This document shows positions 35,901 through 47,830 of a DNA stretch of 64,000 nt, in pieces. Both the position numbers and the translations under genes were made by a program. The notes beneath the pieces are model-generated. The model saw nothing but the letters and a program-made list of their open reading frames with translations. It was not told the DNA's origin and ran no database searches. The stretch's first letter is position 1; every line of letters starts with the position of its first letter. This DNA comes from Symsagittifera roscoffensis (Eukaryota; Xenacoelomorpha; Acoela; Convolutidae): NCBI RefSeq assembly GCF_963678635.1, contig NW_026970869.1, positions 19,283 through 83,282 on the forward strand, read 5' to 3'.

Positions 35901-37239
35901 TGAAATTTTCGAACGAATTCTCAACTTTTGTCACGTGTCTTGTTTTTTCGTTGAAAATAGTTATTTTAACAAATAACACTAAAACTCGTTTATAATCACG
36001 TCCCTCTTTGGGGTATAATGTCTCGAACTTGGTGCTGTCATGATTAGATTTGGACTGCAATTTTATCGGAATTTGGATGGTGGAAAAGATTGTCGAAGCC
36101 CCGTCTCCCAGTCAAATGGCGGGTTTGACATTGGCTTTGACCAGAATTTCAAAAAATGATACCTTGAACCGTTTAAAATTTATCAGTGAGTGAGTTTTGC
36201 TGGCTTTGTGTTATCTGCACTGGCGTTTTGACCGATAGTTGGTCTTGAAATTTAATGGCTACATGATGAATGGCGATATTCGCTGATGAACAGCTAAAAC
36301 TGTTTTAGCACATGGCCAAAACTATTTCGAAGTCCTGAATTACTTTTGCTTAATAGTCGAAACTTTTTCGGCAATGTCTGGGCTCCAAATTCGATTATGC
36401 GTTTGTTGTCTTGTCATTGATCATGTTTCCTCGAACACTTTTTTTAGAAATTAAAAATCCAGGCTCGACTAAAGTTTGACTTTGGAATTCATCATTTTGT
36501 ATAGATTTTTCTTTCGCGCCAATTTTCCTCAAAACTATACACGATTGCCTCGACCCAGAGTTATGTATAGAAAACTCCATTAAGTGTTGAGTGAACCTTA
36601 ACCAAACTTTAATTTTTCTTTTTTATTCAGTTCTTCGTTTTGCAATGATTACTGTAGGTCAATAACACTAAAAAAATAAAACTAAAACTTGTTTAAAATC
36701 ACGTCCGTGTTTTCAATTTTAGGGAAGGCGTAAGTAGTAAATGTGCACGCCGAAAAACGCTATTTTCTGTTATAATAACAAATTAGATCAATTGGGTCTT
36801 TTCTGTTTCAAACTTCTGGAAAAAAAAAAAAAACGGCGGTTGTCCGTAAATGTGGTTCATCTCGAATGTACTTTTGTCTGTAAAGTGTCTTTTTCTTTGG
36901 AAACCCTATGCTTTAAGCCCTTAAGCGGCTTGCCTGACGTTTTATCCAATTACTTGGTTCTGCGCAACTAAAAGCAAAATATAAAAAAAAAATCTGTTGA
37001 GAAAATCTGCGTAGCTTCGTTGTTATAGATATTTCGAGGGAGTCGCCTAAAACACATCCGTCCTTCTGGAAACTAACTAGTTTTTGACCACCCTGAAATC
37101 AGAGAGATAAAGTTTTTTTGAAGTTTGAATGAAAGCTAAATTGGTTTATTTATTTGATCAATCGCAGGGGTAATTGTTTTGTTTTTTATTTATTTAACGT
37201 GCAATTCATAATTTGTTTATCTCGTATACTTTTATTGAA
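35901..37239. other. Intron sequence, nothing recognised
   Basis: No exon, repeat array or strong hairpin was identified between the tandem array and the GC-richer patch at 37.24 kb. Confidence 0.4.
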
Positions 37240-37730
37240 GGTTGGTTTTTTACTGCTGTTTGGACGAAAGAGAAATCAGAAGTTTTGAACAAACTTTGAG
37301 TGCGACATTGAGGCACGGAATATGTCTAAACCAGGGGTCACGGCTGGTTCTCTGTCTGGGCTGCCTAGTGCAGCAGTTGTCTGCCTGGACCGACTCTTCA
37401 ACCTCAGGTGTGTATGTTCTCCCCTCCCCCTAGTGCTAGCTTCGGTGTTTTTTGCGTTGTTTGCCTAGCCCTAGTGGTTTTTGCTTAGTCTGGTGTGTAA
37501 GATAAAGGATTCTTGCTCGTTCGCTGCGCTGTTGAGGCTTTGATTTATGCTGAGGGGTTGACAAACTGTGCATTTGCTCGCGCACAGTTTGTTGTCTGTT
37601 GTGTAGTGATTTTCTTAGATTATATTAAATTTTGCTATGCTGTTTAGACCACCGGAGCAGTTGGAGTCGTCACTGGTGCTCGGCTGGTTCTCTGTCTGGT
37701 CTGTCCAGGGCAGTAAATGAGTCGCAGTGA
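37240..37730. repeat. GC-richer patch with direct repeats and a hairpin
   Basis: The phrase 'cggctggttctctgtctgg' occurs twice, near 37341 and 37680. Between them lies a perfect 11-bp hairpin, 'acaaactgtgc' paired with 'gcacagtttgt', with a 10-nt loop (about 37561-37592). It has no coding support. It could be a short non-autonomous element. Confidence 0.5.
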
Positions 37731-38286
37731 AACAAATGAACGTCATATTTGAAAAAGAAGGAACAACAATATTAACAAAATAAAAATTTTTCGAGCTCAA
37801 AGTTTGATATATCTCGACAATTTGCTGATTTGTTACAAATGTTTTATAGCCCAATACCTGATATACAATGATAATTATCTCTGAGTGCATTGCATTTTTT
37901 AGAGCTCAAAATCTGATTTATGGGCTCTTTTCCAGTTTCCATCCCCTTGTTTTCTCAAATTCAATACTTGAAAATTTTTAAAAACGACTTCTAATGTTAT
38001 AAACTGCGTTAGGGTTGGGAAATTGGAAAAGAGCCCAATTATGTGGTTGATTTTCTTGTTCTTTAACATCTGGCAAGTATTTTAGATAAAATATTGGAAA
38101 TAATACACTTCAATAAATCTTTTAAACAACTTGTTTTTTCGCATTGTTTGCAAAAAAAAATGATCAAAACTGTTTTTAGACCCTTGAATCAATCTGTCCA
38201 GGAGTCTTTTTGAAATTTTAGTGAGTGGAAATCTATGCAGCAAAAATTTGGAAACCAGATCTGAGCATCTTAAAGTCTTGCCTTTA

Positions 38287-38568
38287 TCAGATCTTGTCCA
38301 GACATGGTGCATGTTTCGTTTGGACATGGACATGTCTGAATCAGGACTGAGGCAGGTATGGATTCTATCTCAAAAGCAGATCTGCTCAAGGCCTGATTCA
38401 GACCTGGGGCACACATGGGTCAGACCTGGTGCAGATATGTTCAGATCTGACCCATATATGTTCCAGGTATGTTCCAGGTCTTGTGATAGAATATATACCT
38501 GCCTCAGTCCTGATTCAGACATGTCAATGTCCAAACGAAACATGCACCATGTCTGGACAAGATCTGAT
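38287..38568. repeat. Foldback element, arms about 85 bp
   Basis: The left arm (38287-38371) and right arm (38484-38568) are reverse complements with only a few mismatches. They start 'tcagatcttgtccagacatg' and run to 'gaggcaggtat..attctat'. The 112-nt loop contains further 'cagacctgg' and 'cagatctg' words shared with the tandem array at 35.2-35.9 kb. A 136-codon frame (38221-38631) crosses it but is explained by the palindrome. Confidence 0.88.
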
Positions 38569-41229
38569 TTTCAAGTTTTTGTAAGGTACGGGAAGCGAAA
38601 CCTTGACAATCAGCTAGCTGCCCGACCCTGATCTACCCTAAACCGGACCTGACCGATGAGGCCGATACAACGAGGACAAAATGTGTTATATTTAATTTCC
38701 CTCGAAATTTCCTCGATATTCTTTTCTTTCCAGTTCACCATCTCTTTTGTAAAACTATGAGAGCTCCTGGGTCCTGTTGACAGGAAACATTATCGCTGAT
38801 TCAGAAATATCTCAGTTTTGTGGAAAAATTCACAAGTAATTTAGGCATATACCAGCTTTATAATATTTTTAGCGAAGCAATGATAAAACACTGAATCAAC
38901 ACTGATTTTTTTTTTCAAAATTTTGAATTGATATCAAAGTTTTGCGGACATTTTCTAGAGGGTTTTCACTTCATTGAAATTCTTAAAAATTTAGATAAAC
39001 GAACTATGAGTTAGCTAAATTTAAGTTAAGCCCGTTTCAGTTTTTAACTAATTTTCAAAAAAAATTCCCAAATTTTCGGGTTACTGGTTTTCGTCCTAGT
39101 TTCTATCGGTTCAATTTAAGCTTACAAAAGCAAATTTTTTAAAATGTAGGGTTTATACTTTGCAGCTTTTTTACAGGATGCGTTTTGCTCTAATTTGAAT
39201 AGATTATACTAGGACTAAAACTTTACAAATATATAAAGCTACTATGCCTGATTTTGATTTAAATTTTTTTTCTATTTTATTAAATACTCACACAGTAGCT
39301 GTTTATGTTATTTCAACTAGGTCAGATTATTTTGCGTAATTTTGAGAGCTAAATTTATCCAATTGGAATTAGGTGTTTCAGTTTGGTGGGTCGTAAATAT
39401 TTCTAAGTTAAAGGAAATTTTTAAAGACAACACTTTTATCTTCTGCTCAACAGGTTTCGACCCAAACTTTGACGCCGCTCGATAAATGATTTCCATTTTA
39501 AGGGCTGCTTGTAAACTTCGTCTGTATGAATTCGTCTGTCGCAAAAATCAAAGTGGAGCCCTTGTTTTTTTCTTCACCGGTTTTTTTTTCGGTTATAAGG
39601 CCCAAAATCTTTATTTCAGTGTTTGAAAGTCAAATCAAATTATTTGACACTGATTAGTTGAATGTAGTGAACTTAATCTTTTAAGGTATTGGTAATCAAT
39701 AAGTACAAAATAGTACTTGTTCTTAACTTTATCCAGTTGCACAAAAACTTTGCAAAAAAATTTATTTGCATCTCTTATTTTCACGTAAGCTTTGTTTTTG
39801 ATCGGTGCAAGACAATTCGTGCAATTAAAATCACTTAAAATTTATCACAGGCAAAAATAGTTACAAACTTCAATTTTTCTATTTTTCATTTGTCGTTGTA
39901 AGCTTTGAGAGTAGACAATCTTGAAAAAGTTTAAGCTAATGGCAGGAAACAAAAAGCATAAAATTTTCAGTAGGTGGCCATACAGTGCACTATGTGTCGC
40001 ATAAATTAGTGTAAGCTATGTGTCATCATTGGAATCCACAAACAAGTCTATAATTATGATACAAAATGTCTTTGGATTCCGCGCAAAAACATCTGTAACG
40101 TAGGTTTTGTCGTAACAAAAGTTTTGCCGAGGGTTCCGCAACAAGCCGAGCGAAAATAGCTAGTTGTTTTGAATTTCAATATGTGTAATCAAGTTCTGCA
40201 AAAATAAGCACCATCATCAATCAACAAAGCTAATCACTGAGTGCTCATAAAACTTTCAAATGTAGGAAACGTATGAAAAATTGGCTCTTTTCTTCTTTCA
40301 ACCCCACGTTTCATTTTTCATTTTTCTTAGTTTTTTTTACGTGTGATTACGGCTAAATGAGTGATGTAACGATTTAATGTATGAATTTAAAATCTGTTCA
40401 CAATAATTAGTGTGTTCACCGTGCAAAATTATTACATTGTGGCGACTTCAAAATAGTTTCTAAAATTTAAATTCAAATGTGGGGGGGGGGGGAGTGAAAA
40501 GAGCAAAAATTGTATATGATTTACTTGACGTAAAGTTTTTGTCTTCTGGAGCTCAGAATTGGAAAGTTTGTTTTTAGAAAATGGCTTTCTACCCCCAATT
40601 TTTGAGTTTTCTGTTTTCATAGTTGATTTGAATGTAACTATGGCTGAACGCATAATGTTGGGATGTAAGGTATGAAACATAAATCTGTTCACGGTTGCTA
40701 GTTTTGTTCGGTTGCTAGTTTGTTCAACTTTAATTGCATAATCGCCAAGTATAAGTAGTTTTTCATAATGGAAATTCAAAGTTAGGCGATTGGAAAAAAG
40801 CCGGAAAAACAATCGCGGTTTCTCTGCTGAAACTATTGATTTTTATACTCCGATTGTTGTGACCATTGACAGTTTATTTGATTCCAGAAAGACCTCCGTA
40901 CGCAAAAAAACTACTATAACGCAAAATGAGTGGCTTTCGAATTTTTGACCTCATCGGCGCGACAACTCATGCTGGCGGCAACTTAAAAATATTATAGTTT
41001 GTTCATATCAACTTAGTTACTAAATGTTTTATTTTGAGTCAGTTTTCTACATGTTTTGTTCAATCCAGTCATAAAAATGGGAAACTCGAATAAAGTAGCT
41101 TTCGCCGCTGCAATATTGGTTCGACACGTAACTTGACACTCTGTACAGACATTTCTGTTCCCCAGAGCGATTGAGCACTGCCAATAGCCCCCTGAACCTC
41201 AGTTGCAGATACTGCTATGTTCGCTGCTT
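38569..41229. other. Intron sequence, no gene
   Basis: I see no supported exon. There is a G-run at about 40480-40493. Open frames at 39317-39544 and 40432-40812 (minus) lack features. Confidence 0.4.
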
Positions 41230-42010
41230 CTTTTCTTAAGTCGCGCGGCTTCAGTCTTTTCTTAAGTCGCGCCTTTTAGGTATTTTTGTAAGTCGTGCCG
41301 CTTAAGCCTTTTCTTAATCGGGCCGTCGGTCTTTTCTTAAGTCGTGCCCTTTAAGTCTTTTCTTAATTGGCACCGCTTAAGTATTTTTTTAAAGTCGCGC
41401 CGCTTAAGTCTTTTCTTAAGTCGCGCCGTCAGTCTTTTCTGACGACTTAAGCGGACTTTTCTCACCACCTAAAGAAAAGACTTAAGCGGCGCGACTTAAG
41501 AAAAGAATGACGGCACGACTTAAGAAAAGACTTAAGCGGCGCGCTTTAAGATAAGACCGACGGCGCGACTCAAGAAAAGACTCAATCGGCGCGACTTAAA
41601 AAAAGACCTAAAAGGCGGGACTTAAGAAAAGACTGAAGCGCGGCGACTTAAAAAAAGACCGATGCCGCGATTTAAGAAAATACTTTTACTATTTTGTTCA
41701 GTCGCTCATGTCGCGGCGGTTAATTCTCAGTCAAGCCGGTCTGGTTTTGAAAGTTTTCAGTCGCGCCGGTCGAGCCATTACCTTAGGTCGCGCCGGTTCC
41801 GACGGTGTTTTGAGTCGCGCCGTTTCCGACGGTGTTTTGAGTCGCGCCGGTCGCGGTAGTTTTTTCAGTCGCGCCGGTTTTCAATTGCCAAGTTTCGGTT
41901 CCGCCGGTCTGGAATTGCCAATATAAAGTCGCGCCGGTTCGGAACTGCCAATATAAAGTCGCGCCGGTCTGGAAAGGCCAAATTTGGGTCGCGCCAGTCT
42001 TTTCTTAACT
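41230..42010. repeat. Head-to-head satellite array of TTAAGTCGCGCC units
   Basis: At 41230-41445 units of the type 'cttttcttaagtcgcgcc' repeat on the plus strand. At about 41470-41690 the same unit repeats in reverse complement ('ggcgcgacttaagaaaag'). The turn-around is near 41445-41470. From 41700 to 42010 a related but different array ('gtcgcgccggt' plus 15-25 bases) follows in plus orientation. Cell-wide GC here is much higher than in the flanks. Open frames in it (41662-41926, 41865-42047) are arginine-rich by-products. Confidence 0.9.
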
Positions 42011-42088
42011 CGCGGACCTCGACCCGGGTTCCAATCAAATTCGTCAACCAATTGTTTTTTAGATTGATAGGTGCAAAATAGGGGTTGA

Positions 42089-42492
42089 GAAATTAAACGA
42101 TAAGCAAATTAGACGGAAGCACTTAAAAGGAAATTAGACGATTTTGTAAAACTGCAATTATGAGAGAATAGATGAAAGTGAGAGAGATTAAAATTGCTTT
42201 ACAGACAAATTGAGTGAAAAAAATAAAATTGTTTGCAGATAGCAGTTAAGTTTTGGTGGCTAAAAATTTTACATGTCAATCATGCATAACTTATTCAATT
42301 CAAAACTCTCCTGCAATTTTCGGAGTTGACATTTCATGTTCATTTTGTACTTGTGAAACTTGACTCTTAAGAAAAAATTTTGTTGGCTTTTTCCTTTTCA
42401 TAGCAGTGACGTCTAAAATGCCAGATCTGAAAAAAAATGTCGTCTAAATTAGTTTTTGTAGCATCCGTCTAATTTGCATATCGTCTAATTTC
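42089..42492. mobile_element. 404-bp MITE with 29-bp TIRs
   Basis: The left end 'gaaattaaacgataagcaaa' continues to 'ttagacgga' (42089-42117). The reverse complement of 42464-42492 matches it with about two to three changes. There is no coding capacity inside. It lies in the receptor intron, just downstream (in gene sense) of the TM3 exon. Confidence 0.75.
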
Positions 42493-42930
42493 CCAGGCCT
42501 CGTGCAAAATATATCACTTAGCACTTAGCATAGCGTGTCGGGGAAAACTTTCAATATAAATCAGGGAGAAAGCTCAACAATTTACACGTATTTGAAGTCT
42601 TCATTGGTTTTTCAGATCAAACATTATTTTATACGTTGAAACCCTTCAAAATTTTGCCCTAATACATTTATAATTGTTGGATTCCAGTTGCTTAAGAGAG
42701 CGCACTGGGTTAATTGGATACTAAGCACGCGTAAATTGATCCAATAAAATTGCAATTTCGACCCTTCTTACGTTTGCAAAGACGAAAAATCAATTTAATT
42801 TAAAGCACAATACATCAAGGACTTGTAGAACTTTCTACGCTATTTTTCTTCAGACTTTTGAACACTAAAAAGGGTTTTGGCCGAGATTTTTTCTAATCAA
42901 TATTTTAATTAGTGAATTCTGTTGTGATAC

Positions 42931-43092
42931 CTGTGGAATGGAAGAGACGAGGGCGACTGCGACGCTGCCGATGATGAGGAATCGGAGCTTGAAGGGGTTG
43001 GACAGTCTCTGTGTGAGGGGGAAGGAGAGGTTGAGACATCTGTCCACTGATAGGCTGAGGATGAGAAAGGTCGACAGAAGATCCAGGAACAC
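42931..43092 (-). CDS. GnRH/AKH/corazonin-type GPCR, exon with TM3, ICL2 and TM4
   Basis: The acceptor is 'ccactctacag' above 43092 and the donor is 'gtatca' from 42930. The exon is 162 bp, exactly 54 codons, phase 0 at both ends. It encodes VFLDLLSTFLILSLSVDRC, then LNLSFPLTQRLSNPFK and a TM4 that ends in SSIPQ. The third-helix box is D-R-C rather than DRY. With the 54.7-kb exon, Cys3.25 to Arg3.50 is exactly 25 residues. TM4 lacks the usual tryptophan at 4.50 (the region reads GSVAVALVSS). The joining SIPQ|AVVY is a hallmark of this peptide receptor group. Confidence 0.95.
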
Positions 43093-43832
43093 CTGTAGAG
43101 TGGAACCACAGAATGTTAATAAATCAAGATATCTACCTAGTAAGAGATGACTCTCCTCTCATCATCAAACGCAACATATTTTTCTCTGACTATTTTCATA
43201 TATAGCAGTGTAGATTCTATTGTTAAGAAGTAGTTATTGTAGTGAGTTTTCTCTTGACCAATGCTGCAATTGAATGCGATCATATTCATGCTTTTTTAGT
43301 CTTCATTAGACAAATTAAAAACTTCATCAGGGAACTGTCAGGGCTGGCTTAAAATTGACATCTGCTAAGCCAACTCTCTTTCCAATTTACCAAATCAAAT
43401 TAGAAAGAAACCTTAAAAAGGTCATTCAAAAAATTTAAAGTTTTTTCCGGCATGTTTTCCAACCCACGTGGCTTTATGCGGAAAATGCTCTAGGTGATAC
43501 TTCTTAGTAAATTTGAGCCCAAAACGTCAAAATCTTAAGATGGTGCAAAAAAGCGTCGAAAACAAAAATTGTTTGTTTTAAGACTTTGTTTGCCTGAGAA
43601 AAACATTCCGATTGCTAATAATATTTTTTTACTTTTTTTTCTATAAAACACGTAGCAAATTAAAAAAAAAACACTTGTCGTCATCGCAATTGTTGGAGAA
43701 AACTAGGTCTTCATAACTTGGAAAAAAAGAAAAAGTTGTTCCAGGAATATAAATCCTTAAGAGTGTTACCCGTTTATTTTTGTTTTCAAAATAGTTGAAT
43801 TTTGAAAATTTACAAAAAAAACCAAAACGAAA
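43093..43832. other. Intron sequence, no gene
   Basis: Part of the 11.6-kb intron (43093-54726) between the microexon and the TM3-TM4 exon. Nothing was recognised here. Confidence 0.45.
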
Positions 43833-44286
43833 CAAGGATGGCTGGTTACTGTGCAAGTAGCACAGATTTTTTCCGACCATAGTTTTTAGAGAACTACGCT
43901 TTGAATTTTTTTCCCAATTTAGTGTAGTTTTCTCTGCTTGGTGTGATAAAAGGATCTGAAGTAAAAATAATTTAGGCATATTAGACAATCATAGCAACAC
44001 ATGCAAACAGGACACAAATTTTTATTAATTATAAAAATGACTAAAAAAAATTTAAATAAAAAAAAACTCTTTGGAGAAAGTTTTTGAATTTTTTGAAGTT
44101 TTTGGTTTCCAAAATGAAGCTAAAAAAACTCGTTTTACTTGCTTAAATATAAGTTTTAACCTCTTAAAGTAGGCATAGTCCGATGATTATTTGTGGTACC
44201 TGATTTTGCGCGGAAAGCAAAAAGAAAAAAATCTAAATCACACCCGAATACAAATTTCCTCCCCGTTTTCAATACTAAGAATAATG
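43833..44286 (-). mobile_element. TTGTTCCGAC-family element, subfamily C, 5' end decayed
   Basis: It shares 'caaggatggctggttactgt' and the 'gattatttgtggtacctgat' block with the 4.2-4.7 kb copy. The terminal TTGTTCCGAC is mutated ('atactaagaataat' at about 44271-44284). A minus-strand frame at 43641-43988 overlaps it and is not supported. Confidence 0.6.
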
Positions 44287-44633
44287 AGACACTGGCTTCA
44301 ATTTAAGTTGTAAACTTTTGTCGACACAAATTTGCAATTTTCTCACTCAGTTTTTCTGACCCCCTTAAAAATGCTGCATTTTTTACAGAAAAGATCATCA
44401 ATTTTCAATCACATTCTAGGTCCTCTACAAAGAACATATTCCGGTTTATAAATTTGTAATTTTGATAAAAATGCAAAACGTTTGTTGGGAACTATTGATT
44501 CGATTACAGGATGCTGCTTACAGGAGCTATATCCTCTTTCAGAACAGTTTCTTGTGCTTGGCTTCCCCGCATCTAACAAAAATGATGAGAAATAATTTTA
44601 ACAGACGTTTTTTCTGTAAAAATTTATCAGTCT

Positions 44634-45122
44634 AATCGATTGCATGTTGCAGACAACAAAATGGATCAATTATAATCCAGTTAAAATGAATTAAAATGGA
44701 TTTTTTCCACTTTTTAATAGTTTCCGCAAAATTTGCCATAAATTCTACATTTATTAAATGAGCAATGCAGAAAATTTGCAAAGCGAGATTTCTACGCCTA
44801 AACTTTTTTAAATTGAAAAACAATTTCGTTAACCTCACCCCATCCAACCCCAACTTTTGTCCCTTTGTCCACACCCCCACCTAAACCAACACACCAACCT
44901 AAACCAATACCCCCGCGAAAACCTAACCCTTCTCCCACGCGGTTTTTAATCTTGATCCTCCTTCTCTCCCCAAGCGTTTCACCGGTCATTTATTTTTTTT
45001 CTTCTTTTTTTTCGGTCAGAAAAGACATTTTTGGAAAGATTTGATCAAATTCAATTTTTGGGCTCGCAAACCCTTGCAAAACAGTCAACCTACAACTTTA
45101 CTACCCCCTAAGAATTCTAAAT
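44634..45122. mobile_element. Left half of an AATCGATTATAAT element, split by Ty3 element 2
   Basis: It matches 30676-31200: 'aatcgattgcatgttgcaga', 'caattataatccagttaaaa' and a C-rich core at 44830-44945. The element breaks at 45122 exactly where the LTR begins. Its right half resumes after the second LTR at about 53034. Confidence 0.6.
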
Positions 45123-45338
45123 TGCTGTGATTTGTCTTTTGCTGTTTTAAATGACCTTCGGTATTAATTAAATACCGGTTAATGTTGTTCGATATGACCA
45201 TCGGTCGATCGTAGAGTGATCGTTCAGTTATTGTTTTAGAACGTTTTAAATTCACACACTCTATTTTATCTGTTTTATCTTTTTAAGTAATTGTACATTA
45301 GTTGTACATAAATCGTAGATTAACAGAATACTTTATTA
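45123..45338 (+). repeat. 5' LTR of Ty3 element 2
   Basis: It starts TGCTGTGATTTG and ends ACTTTATTA. It contains a near-palindrome 'cggtattaattaaataccgg'. The bases after it (tgagtcagtctaatgattcg) may include the primer-binding site, but I cannot assign a tRNA. Confidence 0.92.
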
Positions 45339-45350
45339 TGAGTCAGTCTA

Positions 45351-46080
45351 ATGATTCGAACGTACGTGGAATCCCCCCTTCTGGCCAAACCACACTCTAG
45401 AGCCACCGCATGCCTGGACTCAATGGAGCGACCAATTCAATTGGCGATAATTGCAAAAGAAAATCTGGACATAGAGAGCCTAAAAGGACCGGAGGTACCA
45501 GAAACGCAAATCCCCATTTTGGAACAAGTAACAGGAAGCGAGTCGGACACGGACAGAGCCAGTAGAGAGACGAGAAATAAGAACGCAATGAAACAAAACC
45601 AAGCCGCCAAAGAAAAGCGGATCAATGAAGAGAAAAGAAAAATCAACGGAATGAGACGGACGGAAGCGTATAAGAAACTGCGTTCAGTCTTATTTTTTAG
45701 CTCTAGGGAGCAAAAGAAAAAGGGGGTCTTCACTCAAAAAAACCCGAGGTTCAAGATTTTAGCAATCTCCTTCACAGAGTTTTGGACCTTACTTGACGCA
45801 GCATTCAACAAAACTCCTAACACAACGTTCGAGAGGTATAAATTACTAAACCGCAAACAGAAAGACCGGGAATCATATGAACAATTCTGGGGAGCACTAA
45901 TGACTTGGCGAGTACTTGTAAAATAAGAGAGAACGACGAAGCCGAATGGATAAGAGATGTTTTCATTTGTAACATGAGAACCACAGATACCCAAAAGAAA
46001 CTTCAATCAGCAACGATAAGTCCGACAGAAGCACTCAACCAGGCCTTGATCGACGAAAAAGTATATTTTGACCACCAAAA
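45351..46080 (+). pseudogene. gag of Ty3 element 2, capsid part
   Basis: The first 191 codons (45351-45926) have an acidic/basic helical region (residues about 75-105, Glu/Lys/Arg-rich) and a capsid-like segment containing FERYKLLNRKQKDRESYEQF. A stop follows, but shifting frame by one base continues the capsid: IRENDEAEWIRDVFICNMRT and ALNQALIDEKVYFDHQK, up to about 46080. A second shift leads into the zinc-knuckle frame. So gag is split by at least two frame breaks. Confidence 0.82.
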
Positions 46081-46680
46081 ATGACAAATATGGCAAAATC
46101 GCCGACCAATGGGCCATTTTTTGAATCTTTTAACAATCACAATCAGATCAAGAAGGAACCAAGTTTCAACATAGAAAGAAGCAACGCGTGCATGAAATGT
46201 GGGAACCCATTTACGAAAGGACACCTAAACGTATGCCCAGCGAAGGATATAACATGTAAAAATTGTAATTACAAAGGACACTTCGCCAAACAATGTAAAT
46301 CTCGTAACAAACGACCCACTGTATATACTGTAATTGATAACTATGTAAATACTGAGAATTGTACATACGCCTCACCGGAAAGCTCGTGGGGCGAAAATCA
46401 AGAATCTTGCGATGTGATAAACGGCTGGAACAAATACGGGCAGAGCGACGACGACGACTTCTCAGTACTTAGCGTGAGAACGATTTATGACGAAAACGGG
46501 CTGGAAACCAAGAAACTGCAAAACATAGGCTTGATATGGGAGATAATCGTGAATATGAATATCCCGATAGACTCAGCAAGCCCTGTAAGCTTTTTGAAAC
46601 AAAACGCGATGCACCAGCTCAAGCTAAGATACACCAACCTGAAAATCTACCTCGTGGAGAAGCGGATTAAAGACTTGTAA
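46081..46680 (+). pseudogene. gag nucleocapsid and protease of Ty3 element 2
   Basis: Residues 37-52 form a zinc knuckle C-x2-C-x7-H-x3-C. Residues 59-72 form a canonical C-x2-C-x4-H-x4-C knuckle (CKNCNYKGHFAKQC). Near residue 163 the protease active site reads IPIDSASPVSF, so the expected D-S/T-G has alanine in place of glycine, which would be expected to cripple it. The frame ends at 46680. Confidence 0.88.
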
Positions 46681-47830
46681 CTTGTATTGTGGTTTCACTG
46701 ACGGTACTACCAACATCTTAGGAAAGATCATCGTTAGGACACAATCCAACTGGTGGATCAGCGAAGAAACTCCGTTCTTTATAACTAGAGGATATGAACG
46801 CAACATTCTGGGGAATAACAACTTACCTAAGTTAAGCATCAAAGTAAAACAGAAGAAACGCCCCATGGTCAACCATGGTCAACCAACCACCATTTGAGAG
46901 TAGGTGTATAAATTTGCACTCATCAAATGACAAAATTTTTAGCGAGTTCAAAGAACTATTCACCAGAGAGGGAAAAAGTTTCTAACGACCACAAAGTAGC
47001 ACACGTTTAGTAGCAAAGTAGCAAAGTAGCACAATTCCTACCGACCAACGGAGTACGACCGTTGGTCGGTAAAATGGACGCCATCAAAAATTTACCAATC
47101 CCCAAGAACATTTCGGAATTGCGATCGTTTTTCGGCTCGATAAATCAGTATGTGCAATTCGTCCCGAACTTTTCAACTTTATGTTCCCCACTACGTCTAC
47201 TGTTGAACAAAAAAATCTGTAGATAAATGGGATATTGTTCATTCCTCAGCCTTCGAAAAAGTAAAATCCGAAATTGTAAATATCACAGAAAATAGCCACT
47301 TAAACCAGGTTAAAACCGGATGCTTCGCATAGCGGACTAGGCGCAACTCTAGAACAATTACAAGGGGGCCAGTGGAAAACGATTGCCTTCGCCTCAACGT
47401 TTTTTTAAATAACCATGAAATGAAGTATTCTACGAACGAACTAGAATTACTGGGTGTGGTGTGGGCCTCAGAACACTCGAGAAGTTAGCTTTACGGGACA
47501 GAATTCGAAATTGTCACGGACCAAAAAGCCTTACTCTCTGCACTTTCGGCAAACCACGGAAATAAGACTATGCATAACCAATTTACCCGTGGTTAAACGT
47601 GGTTAAACAGACAATATCTTTTAATTTTAAAATTTCCCATATCCCAGGAAAAAATTTGGGTTACGACGAAGAATTTTCCCACCTTCTCACTACGACGAAG
47701 AATTTTTTGTCGCTTCAATCGACAAAATTCAGAATATTTTATCTTATAGATCAAATTTTAGTTCTGTATATGTTAATTTTGTAGATAGACCGTCGGTCGC
47801 AATAAATACTAATCTTGTCGTGAATAGTAA
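46681..47830 (+). pseudogene. RT and RNase H remnant of Ty3 element 2, RT palm deleted
   Basis: After a short piece resembling the RT start (FSEFKELFTREGK, about 46938-46980) the fingers and palm are missing. The catalytic YxDD is not present. The reading resumes with the RT connection (MDAIKNLPIPKNISELRSFF, near 47073) and RNase H pieces (STNELELLGVVWA, FEIVTDQKALLSAL) at 47430-47550, with frame breaks between them. The tail FNFKISHIPGKNLGY is at 47611-47660. Two short direct duplications occur here: 'cgtggttaaa' near 47590 and 'tacgacgaagaatttt' near 47663 and 47690. Confidence 0.85.

Noticed and set aside
41662-42047. Arginine-rich frames on both strands
   Set aside because: They are by-products of the GTCGCGCC satellite and have no start context or splice signals.
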